DNA of 15,559 nucleotides from DASVXQ01 sp046727955 (GCA_046727955.1 JBKPDO010000282.1:1-15559), one strand, 5' to 3'; counted from the first letter of the stretch, positions 1 through 6,106 are shown. The notes: generated by a model from the letters alone, not told the origin. A program made the numbers and translations.

Positions 1-80
1 GGGGGTTCCCTCCCCCCTAACTCGCTACTTTCCGCGCCCGGGGGGTCGCGCCCCGCGCCGGGGGGGAGCGGGCTCCCCCC
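1..80. other. G/C-run region with inverted repeats upstream of the E1 operon
   Basis: No gene is recognisable in the first 146 bases. Bases 61-80 form a perfect 9-bp inverted repeat (GGGGGGAGC, two-base centre, GCTCCCCCC), and bases 1-17 can pair G5 with C5. There is no T-run after either arm, so this is only a possible terminator of an unseen upstream gene or a structured leader. Confidence 0.3.
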
Positions 81-100
81 ACATGGATCGAGGACCGCGG

Positions 101-138
101 TTGGTAGGCCGCCAGCCATATCCATATTAGGAAAGGAG
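101..138 (+). promoter_or_regulatory. Possible promoter and RBS of the E1 alpha/beta operon
   Basis: TTGGTA at 101-106 and CATATT at 123-128 are separated by 16 bases and loosely resemble -35 and -10 boxes; CCATAT is tandemly doubled at 116-127. A strong Shine-Dalgarno sequence GAAAGGAG lies at 131-138, eight bases before the ATG at 147, and fixes the start of the first gene. The promoter part is weak; the ribosome binding site is convincing. Confidence 0.35.
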
Positions 139-146
139 CCCTGTAC

Positions 147-1220
147 ATGAGTGCTGCGCGAGCGCCAGCTGGGGCTGGCGCCGATCAGACTCAGGAGCAG
201 GGGGTCCAGGGGGTCCAGGAGATCCAAGGGGCCCCGGAGGTCCCGCCTGCCGGGGAGCTGCTGGAGCTTTTCGAGCGCATGGCGGTGATCCGCGCCACCG
301 AGAAGGCCGCCTACGACCTGTTCATGAGCGGTCTCGTCAAGGGCACGACCCACCTGGCGGCGGGGCAGGAGGCCGTCGCCGTCGGCGCCAGCGCCGCCCT
401 GCGCCCTGACGACTACGTCTTCGCCACCTATCGCGGCCACCACCACGCCATCGCGCGCGGCGCCACCCCAGAGGCGTGTCTCGCCGAGCTGATGAGCCGC
501 GCGACCGGCCTCAACGGCGCCAAGGGCGGCTCCATGCACCTCACCGCCGCCCCCGCCAACATGCTCGGCTCGTACGCGATCGTCGGCGCGCATCTCCCGA
601 TCGCCTGTGGAGCGGCGTGGTCGGCCAAGCTGCGCGGCACCGAGCAGGTCGCGGTCGCCTTCTTCGGCGACGGCGCCACCAACATCGGCGCCTTCCACGA
701 GGCGCTCAACCTCGCGGCTGTCTGGAAGCTGCCGGTGCTGTTCATCTGTGAGAACAATCTCTACATGGAGTACACGCCGATCAGCTCCGTCACGGCGGTC
801 GCGCAGCCGGCCGCGGGCCGGGCGCCCGCCTACGGCCTTCCCGCCGAGGTGGTGGACGGCAACGACGTCGTCGCGGTGCTGCATGCGGTGGGCCGCGCGG
901 CCGCCCGCGCCCGTGCCGGCGACGGCCCCAGCGTCATCGAGGCGCTCACCTACCGGCAGTACGGCCACTCCCGCGCCGACCCCGCCAAGTACCGGCCCGA
1001 GGAGGAGGTCGACGCCTGGCTGAAGCGCGACCCGCTCACGGTCCTGGCCGGCCGGCTCGAGTCCGGCGGGGTTTCTGAGCAGGCGGTGGAGGAGCGCCGC
1101 GGCCGTGCGCAGGAGCTGGTCGCCGCCGCGGTCGAGGCGGCCAAGGCGGCGCCCCCGCCCGACGAGTCGACCGCGCTCACCGATGTCTGGGCGGACGGAG
1201 GCGCGCAATGGCGGACCTGA
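147..1220 (+). CDS. Thiamine-diphosphate dehydrogenase E1 component, alpha subunit (acetoin/2-oxoacid type)
   Basis: This 357-residue protein is the alpha subunit of an E1 enzyme of the acetoin/pyruvate/branched-chain 2-oxoacid dehydrogenase family, which decarboxylates its substrate on thiamine diphosphate and passes the acyl group to an E2 lipoyl protein in the cytoplasm. The thiamine diphosphate motif is clear: GDG at 174-176 and NN at 203-204 with the usual spacing, within FFGDGATNIGAFHEALN. THLAAGQEAVAVG (68-80) and GGSMHL (127-132) are family-typical. The sequence ENNLYMEYTPI after the motif recalls acetoin dehydrogenase AcoA-like members, but the substrate cannot be read from sequence. 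The first 35 or so residues are a low-complexity extension rich in Q, G and A, coded partly by 9-bp repeats (201-227). Start chosen by the strong SD at 131-138. It overlaps the beta subunit gene by 13 nt. Confidence 0.9.
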   Translation: MSAARAPAGAGADQTQEQGVQGVQEIQGAPEVPPAGELLELFERMAVIRATEKAAYDLFMSGLVKGTTHLAAGQEAVAVGASAALRPDDYVFATYRGHHHAIARGATPEACLAELMSRATGLNGAKGGSMHLTAAPANMLGSYAIVGAHLPIACGAAWSAKLRGTEQVAVAFFGDGATNIGAFHEALNLAAVWKLPVLFICENNLYMEYTPISSVTAVAQPAAGRAPAYGLPAEVVDGNDVVAVLHAVGRAAARARAGDGPSVIEALTYRQYGHSRADPAKYRPEEEVDAWLKRDPLTVLAGRLESGGVSEQAVEERRGRAQELVAAAVEAAKAAPPPDESTALTDVWADGGAQWRT

Positions 1221-2194
1221 TCACCTACCGCGAGGCGGTCGCGATCGGCATCGCGCGGGAGATGCGCAGGGACCCGACCGTGGTGTGCCTCGGCGAGGAC
1301 ATCGGCGCCGCCGAGGGCGTGTTCAAGACGACCGTCGGTCTGTTCAGCGAGTTCGGCCCGGAGCGGGTCTGGGACACCCCCATCAGCGAGCAGGCGATCG
1401 TCGGCGCGGCTATGGGCGCGGCCATGACCGGCCTGCGGCCGGTCGCCGAGATCATGTTCTCCGACTTCCTCGCCTGCTGCTTCGACTACGTGGCCAACGA
1501 GATCCCCAAGATGCGCTACATGACCGGCGGGCAGGTCACCGTGCCGCTGGTGATCCGCACCGCCAACGGTGGGGGACTCGGCTTCGGCGCGCAGCATTCG
1601 CAGGCGGTCGAGAACTGGCCGATGGCGATCCCCGGCCTCAAGATCGCGGCCCCCTCCACGCCCGACGACGTGATCGGGCTGATGGCCAGCGCCATCCGCA
1701 GCGACGACCCTGTTGTGGTGTTCGAGCACAAGGGTCTGCTGGCCAGCAAGGGCGAGCCGCCGCCGGACGGGCACGTGGTGCCGCTTGGCAGCGCGGCGGT
1801 GCGGCGCCGGGGTGACGACGTGACCCTGGTGGCGCTGGCGTCCACCGTCCCGACCGCGCTCCAGGCCGCGGAGCGGCTCGCCGGGGAGGGTGTCTCCGCC
1901 GAGGTGATCGACCTGCGCTGCCTGATCCCTCTGGACGCGCGCGCGGTGCTCGACAGCGTGGCGAGCACCAGCCGACTGGTGATCGTGGAGGAGAACCCCT
2001 ATCAGGGCGGGTGGGGCGGCACGGTCGCCTCGATCGTCGCCGAGGAGGGCTTCTACGACCTTGACGCCCCCATCCGGCGCGTGGCCAGCGAGTGCGTGCC
2101 GCTGCCGTTCGCGGCCAACCTGGAGAATGTCGTCATCCCCTCGGTCGACCGCGTGGTCGACGCCGTGCGCCGCACCGTGGCCGCCGCCGGCTGA
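1208..2194 (+). CDS. Thiamine-diphosphate dehydrogenase E1 component, beta subunit
   Basis: This 328-residue protein is the beta subunit partnering the preceding alpha chain; E1 works as an alpha2-beta2 tetramer with thiamine diphosphate at the interface. The N-terminal transketolase-type pyrimidine-binding domain covers about residues 5-180 and includes GEDIGAAEGVFKTT (29-42), SEQAIVG (60-66, the Glu expected to contact the cofactor aminopyrimidine) and GAQHSQ (127-132, conserved active-site His). The C-terminal transketolase domain follows from about 190, with VEENPYQGGWGG (260-271) and PLPFAANLE (298-306). Length is normal for the family. GGAGG at 1197-1201 lies six bases before the ATG, inside the alpha gene, indicating co-translation. 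No E2 or E3 gene follows, so the lipoyl partner must be encoded elsewhere, possibly upstream of the window. Substrate (acetoin, pyruvate or branched-chain) is undecided. Confidence 0.9.
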   Translation: MADLITYREAVAIGIAREMRRDPTVVCLGEDIGAAEGVFKTTVGLFSEFGPERVWDTPISEQAIVGAAMGAAMTGLRPVAEIMFSDFLACCFDYVANEIPKMRYMTGGQVTVPLVIRTANGGGLGFGAQHSQAVENWPMAIPGLKIAAPSTPDDVIGLMASAIRSDDPVVVFEHKGLLASKGEPPPDGHVVPLGSAAVRRRGDDVTLVALASTVPTALQAAERLAGEGVSAEVIDLRCLIPLDARAVLDSVASTSRLVIVEENPYQGGWGGTVASIVAEEGFYDLDAPIRRVASECVPLPFAANLENVVIPSVDRVVDAVRRTVAAAG

Positions 2195-2201
2195 AGCCGG
2201 C
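2186..2201 (+). terminator. Short GC hairpin at the E1 beta stop codon
   Basis: GCCGGC at 2186-2191 and GCCGGC at 2196-2201 pair around a TGAA loop containing the stop codon. There is no T-run, so it may be a weak termination or pausing site at most. Confidence 0.2.
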
Positions 2202-2249
2202 CCCGCCGCTGCCCGAGAGCCATCAGCCGGCTACGGGATACCTCCACTG

Positions 2250-2284
2250 GACAGTCGGTCGAATGCTTGCCGAGCCGGACTGTC
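2250..2284. promoter_or_regulatory. Inverted repeat upstream of the DUF433 gene
   Basis: GACAGTC at 2250-2256 is matched by its reverse complement GACTGTC at 2278-2284, in the 146-bp gap before the DUF433 gene. An autoregulatory operator is a reasonable guess for an antitoxin-like gene, but the 21-base spacing is wide and no clear -35/-10 pair was found. Otherwise the gap appears empty. Confidence 0.25.
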
Positions 2285-2340
2285 GACGGACGCGGCCATG
2301 GAGTGGCATTCTGTGACGGCGAGTGATCGGGGAGGCAAGC

Positions 2341-2571
2341 ATGACCTTTGAGCGTGTCACGGTCGATCCGGACAGGATGGGTGGGACTCCCTGCATCCGG
2401 GATCTTCGTGTGCCGGTCGCCACTGTAGTGGCGATGGTGGCTGACGGGATGACCGTAGAGGAGATTCTCGCGGACCTCCCCTACCTCGAGCGTGAGGACA
2501 TCGTCGAAGCACTGCGCTTCGCGGCGGAGGCTGTGCGCGAGCGGGAGCTCCCGCTTCGCCAGTCGGCGTGA
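2341..2571 (+). CDS. DUF433 protein, antitoxin-like
   Basis: This 76-residue protein belongs to the DUF433 family, small proteins with a winged-helix-like fold that usually stand just before a DUF5615 PIN-like nuclease gene and are regarded as VapB-like antitoxins. The family signature is plain: DPDRMGGTPCIRDLRVPV (residues 9-26), a helix with GMTVEEILADLPYLE (36-50), then EDIVEALRFAAEAV (52-65). I chose the ATG at 2341 because GGGGAGG at 2329-2335 lies five bases before it; a GTG at 2323 in the same frame would overlap that site. The stop overlaps the next start by four bases (GTGA at 2568-2571), the standard antitoxin-toxin layout. The gene itself looks intact although its partner is not. 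Confidence 0.85.
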   Translation: MTFERVTVDPDRMGGTPCIRDLRVPVATVVAMVADGMTVEEILADLPYLEREDIVEALRFAAEAVRERELPLRQSA

Positions 2572-2669
2572 AGCTCCTTGTCGACATTTGTCTCTCACCC
2601 CGACTGACGAAGGGACTGTGCGCGCTCGGCCACGACGCGGTGCACGCCGCAGACTTTGTCCAACGAGCT
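2568..2669 (+). pseudogene. Truncated DUF5615 PIN-like toxin (N-terminal stump)
   Basis: From the GTG at 2568 the frame reads MKLLVDICLSPRLTKGL followed by ALGHDAVHAADFVQRAT, which matches the first 33 or so residues of DUF5615 proteins (usual start MKLLVD..LSPRL..LL...GHDAVH). DUF5615 proteins normally run to roughly 100-120 residues with further acidic active-site residues. Here similarity stops near base 2666, exactly where the oppositely oriented SIMPL gene ends (stop at 2668-2670). The frame stays open to 3017, but this part is Arg/Pro-rich antisense of the SIMPL gene and is not toxin-like. So about two thirds of the toxin is missing and the first catalytic Asp (residue 6) remains alone. 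It is presumably inactive, with a deletion junction near 2666-2670. Confidence 0.75.
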
Positions 2670-3371
2670 ACAGGCCCATCCCGGGGTCCGAGCGGGCATC
2701 CAGGGGAGCTGCGTCCTCAAGCGTCCAGGTCGCGGTGGCGGCCACCCACAGCGGTGTCTCGCCGACCGGGACCGCCGGGGCGGCGCTCTCGGCGACGTAG
2801 CGGGCGGCCGCCTGGAAATGCGGTCCGTGGGACTCGCCGGCTGTCTCGTCGATCCGTAGCACGCGTCCGAGGGTGGTCCCCGCGAGCGCGGCGTACTGCT
2901 CGGCGCGGGCTCGGGCGTCCCGCCAGGCCAGCTCGCGCGCGGCGGCGAGCGCTGCGGCAGGGTCGCCGACCACCAGCCCGAGCCCGTGCACCCGAGCGGC
3001 GTCGCCGCTGGCGGTGACGGCGGCCTGGGTAACCTCCCCGGCGCGCGTGGGCTCGGCGAGCCGCACGGTCAGCCCGGCGCTGGCGCGATAGCCGGCTGGG
3101 CGCTGGTCGCCGCGTGGGCCCGCGTCCCATTCGGGGTGGAGGCTGAGCCCGCCGGTCTGCAGGCGGGCTGGCTCGATCTCTCGCGCCGCAGCGCGGCGAG
3201 GACCGGGTCGAGCGCACGCCAGCAGGCCTCCAGAGCCTCCACCGGAGTGGCGCCGTAGGTCTCGACGCCCAGCTGCAGGATGGCCGTGTCGGGCGCGGCG
3301 CGGGCGGTTCCCTGGCCGACGACGGTCACCGTGCGCTGCTGGCCGGTCGGGGCTGCTACGGGCTCCGGCAT
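2668..3371 (-). pseudogene. SIMPL (DUF541) domain protein, split by a frameshift
   Basis: Reading leftward from the ATG at 3371-3369 (GGGAGG just upstream on that strand, five bases away), the first 64 codons give a SIMPL/DUF541 N-terminus: TVTVVGQGTARAAPDTA (14-30), LQLGVETYG, then ALEACWRALDPVLAALRRE. At about 3178-3183 the similarity moves to another frame and continues as IEPARLQTGGLSLHPEWD, YRASAGLTVRL and a C-terminal VAATATWTLE, ending at the TAG at 2668-2670. The joined product would be about 234 residues, normal for the family. The break sits in a GAGAGA run and is explained by loss of one base or gain of two. SIMPL proteins are usually exported or cell-envelope proteins of poorly known role; no signal peptide is seen here. 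It could be a real pseudogene or a sequencing error. It is divergent from the SixA gene. Confidence 0.75.
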
Positions 3372-3485
3372 CACGCCTCCCTGACGATTGAACCCCTCGC
3401 CCTCGATGGTCGGTTCCCGGAGGACGATCGCTCCGCGCGCCGCCCTGGTCAAGCGTCGCGTGGCGTGGGGCGTGCTGAGAGGTGC

Positions 3486-3499
3486 TACCCTCGCGGCCA
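3486..3499 (+). promoter_or_regulatory. Likely -10 box for a leaderless sixA transcript
   Basis: TACCCT at 3486-3491 fits the actinobacterial TANNNT -10 pattern and ends seven bases before the ATG at 3499, so transcription would start at or next to the start codon. There is no Shine-Dalgarno sequence at a usable distance, which supports leaderless translation. No good -35 was found. Confidence 0.4.
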
Positions 3500-3972
3500 T
3501 GCCACAGCAGCTCTGGTTTCTGCGCCACGGCGATGCGGAGCACGGCTCCGGGCCGGACTTCGACCGCAGGCTGACCGACAAGGGCGAGCAGCAGGCGACC
3601 GCCGCGGGCGAGGCCTTGGCCCAGCTCGGCATCCGCTTTGTGGCCTGCTACAGCAGCCCGCGCGTGCGCGCCCTCGACACCGCCCGGCTGGCCTGCAGGT
3701 CCATTGGGCTCGAGCCCGAGCAGGTCCCGGCGCTCGGCGGCGGTTTCGGCCGCGATCAGGCCCTCGAGTTGCTGCGCCAGCACGGCGCGGACGAGCGTGT
3801 GCTGCTGGTCGGCCACGAGCCCGATTTCTCACAGACTGTCTTCGACCTGACCGGTGGCCGCGTCGACGTCAGGAAGGGTGGGCTCGTCGCGGTGCGGGTC
3901 GAGCCGGGCGGCGGCACCCTCCTGGTCCTGCTGCGCCCACGCGAACTGACCGCCCTCGCCGCCAAGCGCTGA
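3499..3972 (+). CDS. SixA-type phosphohistidine phosphatase (histidine phosphatase superfamily)
   Basis: This 157-residue protein is a small histidine phosphatase of the SixA type; family members remove phosphate from phosphohistidine proteins, or act on other small phospho-substrates, in the cytoplasm. The catalytic RHG is at residues 9-11 (LWFLRHGDAE), the second conserved Arg lies in SSPRVRALDTA (52-62), and the second catalytic His is H106 in LLVGHEPDFS (102-111). The length (about 150-170 residues) matches SixA rather than the larger phosphoglycerate mutases. The start at 3499 is chosen because RHG then sits about 10 residues in, as is usual, and because of the leaderless-type promoter just upstream; in-frame upstream codons back to 3388 lack family similarity. 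It stands alone, divergent from the SIMPL gene and convergent with the pentapeptide-repeat gene. The actual substrate is unknown. Confidence 0.88.
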   Translation: MPQQLWFLRHGDAEHGSGPDFDRRLTDKGEQQATAAGEALAQLGIRFVACYSSPRVRALDTARLACRSIGLEPEQVPALGGGFGRDQALELLRQHGADERVLLVGHEPDFSQTVFDLTGGRVDVRKGGLVAVRVEPGGGTLLVLLRPRELTALAAKR

Positions 3973-4018
3973 GCATCCCAGTTTGCCTCGTGTGGGGGCA
4001 TGGTGAGTGCCGGGTGCG

Positions 4019-4102
4019 CTATGCCAAGGGGGTCGGACGCTCGAAGCCGTCTGGCCACCTGGTCGACTCGTAGGCCACGGCGCCGTCCAAGGTCGCCCCG
4101 TC
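4019..4102 (-). pseudogene. Severed C-terminal tail of the pentapeptide-repeat gene
   Basis: Beyond the TAG at 4105-4103 the same frame continues for 27 sense codons to a second TAG at 4021-4019. It first gives two more repeat-like units (DGATLDGAVA) and then YESTRWPDGFE, a motif that typically closes actinobacterial pentapeptide-repeat proteins after the helix. This shows the first TAG is a nonsense mutation, one base away from the TTG found at the same place in the next unit, and not the natural end of the gene. Confidence 0.7.
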
Positions 4103-5047
4103 CTAGGTCGCCCCGTCCAGGGTCGCCTTGTCCAAGGCGGCGCCACGCACGACGGCGCCGCGGAGGTTGGCCCCGGTGAGGTTGGCCCCGGTGAGGTTGG
4201 CCCTGGTGAGGTCCGCCCCGCGGAGATCGGCGCCGCGGAGATCCGCGCCGGTGAGGTCGGCTTCGGTCAGGTTGGCTCGCTGGAGGTCAGCCTGTCGAAG
4301 ATCGGCGCTGTCGAATAACGCCTTGGTCAGGTCCGACTGCTTCAGCACGGCGCCTCGGAGGCGGGCGTTGCGGCCCTGGACGCCGCGCAGGCTCGCGTTC
4401 CGGATATTGGCCCGCTCGAGGTTGAACCGCCGCAGGTACGCCCGGCGCAGGTCGACCCTGGCCAGCAGCAGGGCGTCGTCGTCCGCGGCGGTCCGGCGGC
4501 GCCCCAGGATGCTCATGACCGCCTGCACGTCCGGCTTGCGGAACTGCAGCGAGGCCAGCTGGCGCTCGTCAGGCTCCGGCGGTGTCGCGGCGCCGTACTC
4601 CCAGCCCGCGGCTGGCCAGGGCGAGTGCCCGCGCACGTAGGCAGTCAGCACCTCGAGGATCGGCCCGCGATCGTCCTCCGAGGTGGAGGCGATCCGCTCC
4701 AGGGCGTAGATGCCACCAAGACGGACGTCCACGTTGTCGCTGCCCAGCTGCTCGATCGCCCGGGTGAAGCGCTCGGTGATCTGCCCCTCGCGCAGGATCT
4801 CGAGCTGGCGCCGGCTCACCTGCACCTGCCGCCAGGTTGCCACCACCCCGGCGACCAGGAACAGACCACCGATCCCCTGCAGCAGTGTGGTCCGCAGCTC
4901 GTTCCGGGCCGCGAGCGCGTCGGACTGCTCGGGCGTGACGCTCGTGGGAACCAGCCACGTCGGGACCAGCAGCACCAGTACGGCGAGCACGATGAGGCCC
5001 ACCGCGATGCCGCCGGCGAGCATGGCACGATCAGGACGCTGACGCAT
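4103..5047 (-). CDS. Membrane-anchored pentapeptide-repeat protein, C-terminally truncated
   Basis: The 314-residue product has two membrane segments (about 8-30 and 56-74), a charged helical linker (75-190, with RRQLEILREGQITERFTRAI and DVRLGGIYALERIA) and a pentapeptide-repeat domain from about 197 to the end (repeats such as ADLTG, ADLRG, ANLTG). Such repeats fold into a right-handed quadrilateral beta helix; related membrane-anchored proteins are common in actinobacteria and their function is mostly unknown. The repeat domain would face the cytoplasm if the two segments form a hairpin. I chose the ATG at 5047-5045; a GTG at 5068 is also in frame, and neither has a good Shine-Dalgarno site. 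The gene stops at a TAG that replaces a TTG inside a repeat, cutting off the usual terminal motif. The product may still fold, losing only 28 residues if the TAG is real. Confidence 0.8.
   Translation of the reverse strand: MRQRPDRAMLAGGIAVGLIVLAVLVLLVPTWLVPTSVTPEQSDALAARNELRTTLLQGIGGLFLVAGVVATWRQVQVSRRQLEILREGQITERFTRAIEQLGSDNVDVRLGGIYALERIASTSEDDRGPILEVLTAYVRGHSPWPAAGWEYGAATPPEPDERQLASLQFRKPDVQAVMSILGRRRTAADDDALLLARVDLRRAYLRRFNLERANIRNASLRGVQGRNARLRGAVLKQSDLTKALFDSADLRQADLQRANLTEADLTGADLRGADLRGADLTRANLTGANLTGANLRGAVVRGAALDKATLDGAT
4161..4265. repeat. 15-bp tandem repeats coding pentapeptides
   Basis: Seven successive near-identical 15-bp units occur here, for example GTGAGGTTGGCCCCG at 4176-4190, with close copies at 4161, 4191 and 4206 and a variant CGGAGATCGGCGCCG at 4221 and 4236. 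DNA-level identity is higher than codon constraint alone requires, pointing to recent unit duplication within the pentapeptide-repeat domain. Confidence 0.8.
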
Positions 5048-5094
5048 GGAGCAGAAGTCTCGCCGCACTCGCGTCTCGAAGGCGAATCCGCCGC

Positions 5095-5275
5095 GAGTCC
5101 CGCCGGACCCGGACCCGCCAGACCCGGACCCGCCAGACCCGGACCCGCCGGACCTGGACCCCCCCGGACCCGGACCCGGACCCGCCGGACCCGGACCCGA
5201 CGGACCCGCCGGACCCGGACCCCTGGACCCCCCGGACCTGGACCCCCCGGACCCCGGACCCGACGGACCCGACGG
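5095..5275. repeat. GC-rich tandem repeat tract between the regulator and pentapeptide genes
   Basis: The 232-bp gap between the two leftward genes is filled mostly by repeats of GGACCC and longer mixtures such as CGGACCCGGACCCGCCA. The bottom strand has many GGG runs split by three- or six-base loops (GGGTCCGGG then TCTGGC), which could form G-quadruplexes in DNA or in read-through RNA of the regulator gene. On the top strand it would translate as a Pro/Asp/Gly string running into antisense of the regulator, so I do not call it coding. Nothing else is visible in the gap. Confidence 0.75.
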
Positions 5276-5279
5276 CGGC

Positions 5280-6023
5280 TCAGCGGCTGACCAGGACGAA
5301 CTCGAAAGAGTAGATCGAAGGCCGGTACAGGTGGGTGCCGTACTCCACCGCGCGACCGGCGTCGTCGAAGGTCGTGCGCTGCATCGTCAGCACCGACGCG
5401 CCCTTGCGCTCCGCGAGTGCCGCGGCCTCGGCGGCGGTGGCCGCGCGGGCGCCGATGCTTTGCGAGGCCAGGTGCAGCCGCACACCGGCGGCCCGCATGA
5501 GCTGGTACAGCCCGGTCCGCTCCAGCGCCTCCGCGGTCAGCTCGACCAGGCCCTGCGGGATGAAATTGTGCATCAGCGCGAGCGGCTCGTCCTCGGCGAA
5601 GCGCAGCCGCTCCAGCGCGATGACCGGCGAGCCCTCCGCCAGCCCCAGCGCGTGCGCGACCGCGTCGGGGGCGAGCGCCACCTCGAGCGAGAGCACCCTG
5701 GTCGCCGGGCGCTTGCCCTCGCTGGAGAGGTCGTCGTAGAGGCTGGTCAGCTCGAGCGGCCGCCGGATCACCTGGCGGACGACCTGGGTGCCGACGCCAC
5801 GCTTGCGGATCAGCAGGCCGCGCTGGACCAGGTACTCGATCGCGCGCCGCATGGTCGGCCGCGACAGGCCCAGCCGGTCGGCCAGGGCGATCTCGTTGTC
5901 CAGCCGTGTCCCCGGCTTGAGCTCGCCCGACTCGATGGCGCGCTCGAGCTCTTGGGCCACCTGGTAGTAAAGCGGGACGGGGCTCGTGCGGTCGACCGCG
6001 ATGGATGCCGGTGAGTACGCCAC
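5280..6023 (-). CDS. GntR-family (HutC/UTRA) transcriptional regulator of the iol operon
   Basis: This 247-residue regulator has an N-terminal GntR winged-helix domain (about 17-84: PLYYQVAQELERAIESGEL, then ADRLGLSRPTMRRAIEYLVQ and a wing with RKRGVGTQVV) and a C-terminal UTRA effector-binding domain (about 103-243, with ALERLRFAEDEPLALMHNFI and YGTHLYRPSIYSFEF). This domain pair defines the HutC subfamily, which binds sugar-type effectors and usually represses adjacent catabolic genes. It is divergent from the iol operon and very likely controls it and itself through the palindrome at 6086-6106. I chose the GTG at 6023-6021, preceded by GAGGAG about nine bases away, because it places the DNA-binding domain at the family-typical position. 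The open frame continues upstream to 6401, but that part overlaps the iol promoter and is not regulator-like. An inositol-derived effector is inferred, not shown. Confidence 0.88.
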   Translation of the reverse strand: MAYSPASIAVDRTSPVPLYYQVAQELERAIESGELKPGTRLDNEIALADRLGLSRPTMRRAIEYLVQRGLLIRKRGVGTQVVRQVIRRPLELTSLYDDLSSEGKRPATRVLSLEVALAPDAVAHALGLAEGSPVIALERLRFAEDEPLALMHNFIPQGLVELTAEALERTGLYQLMRAAGVRLHLASQSIGARAATAAEAAALAERKGASVLTMQRTTFDDAGRAVEYGTHLYRPSIYSFEFVLVSR

Positions 6024-6054
6024 GGCGCTCGTCTCCTCGTCGATTCCTGCTCCT

Positions 6055-6083
6055 ATCCTTACGTCAAGTGGAGACGACGTCAA
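6055..6083 (-). promoter_or_regulatory. Possible promoter of the GntR regulator gene
   Basis: On the bottom strand TTGACG (6083-6078) is followed 17 bases later by AAGGAT (6060-6055), a good -35 with a poor -10. ACGTCAA occurs twice on the top strand (6061-6067 and 6077-6083), so the -35 is one member of a direct repeat. Confidence 0.3.
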
Positions 6084-6085
6084 TA

Positions 6086-6106
6086 TGTCAGGACTAAGTC
6101 TTGACA
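6086..6106. promoter_or_regulatory. Near-palindromic operator candidate for the GntR regulator
   Basis: The 21-bp element has outer arms TGTCA (6086-6090) and TGACA (6102-6106) and inner arms GACT (6092-6095) and AGTC (6097-6100) around a central A; only one of ten arm pairs mismatches. It overlaps the -35 box of the rightward promoter and lies just upstream of the regulator's own promoter, the expected place for repression of both. Confidence 0.6.

Noticed and set aside
61..80. Intrinsic terminator upstream of the E1 genes
   Set aside because: The inverted repeat is perfect, but no T-run follows and no upstream gene is visible, so it is listed only as an inverted repeat.
2671..3017. Full-length 149-residue DUF5615 toxin
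   Set aside because: After about residue 34 the translation is antisense of the SIMPL gene and lacks the family's remaining acidic residues.
3372..3816. Leftward frame extending the SIMPL C-terminal half far upstream
   Set aside because: This part overlaps the SixA gene in antisense and has no SIMPL similarity; the real SIMPL N-terminus is in another frame from 3371.
4161..5275. CRISPR-like array from the regularly spaced repeats
   Set aside because: Units are contiguous 15-bp or 6-bp tandem repeats without unique spacers; one set codes pentapeptides and the other is low-complexity DNA.
5046..6014. Long rightward open frame with a Pro/Asp-rich start
   Set aside because: Its first part is the GGACCC repeat tract and the rest is exact antisense of the GntR regulator; no domain, no ribosome binding site.
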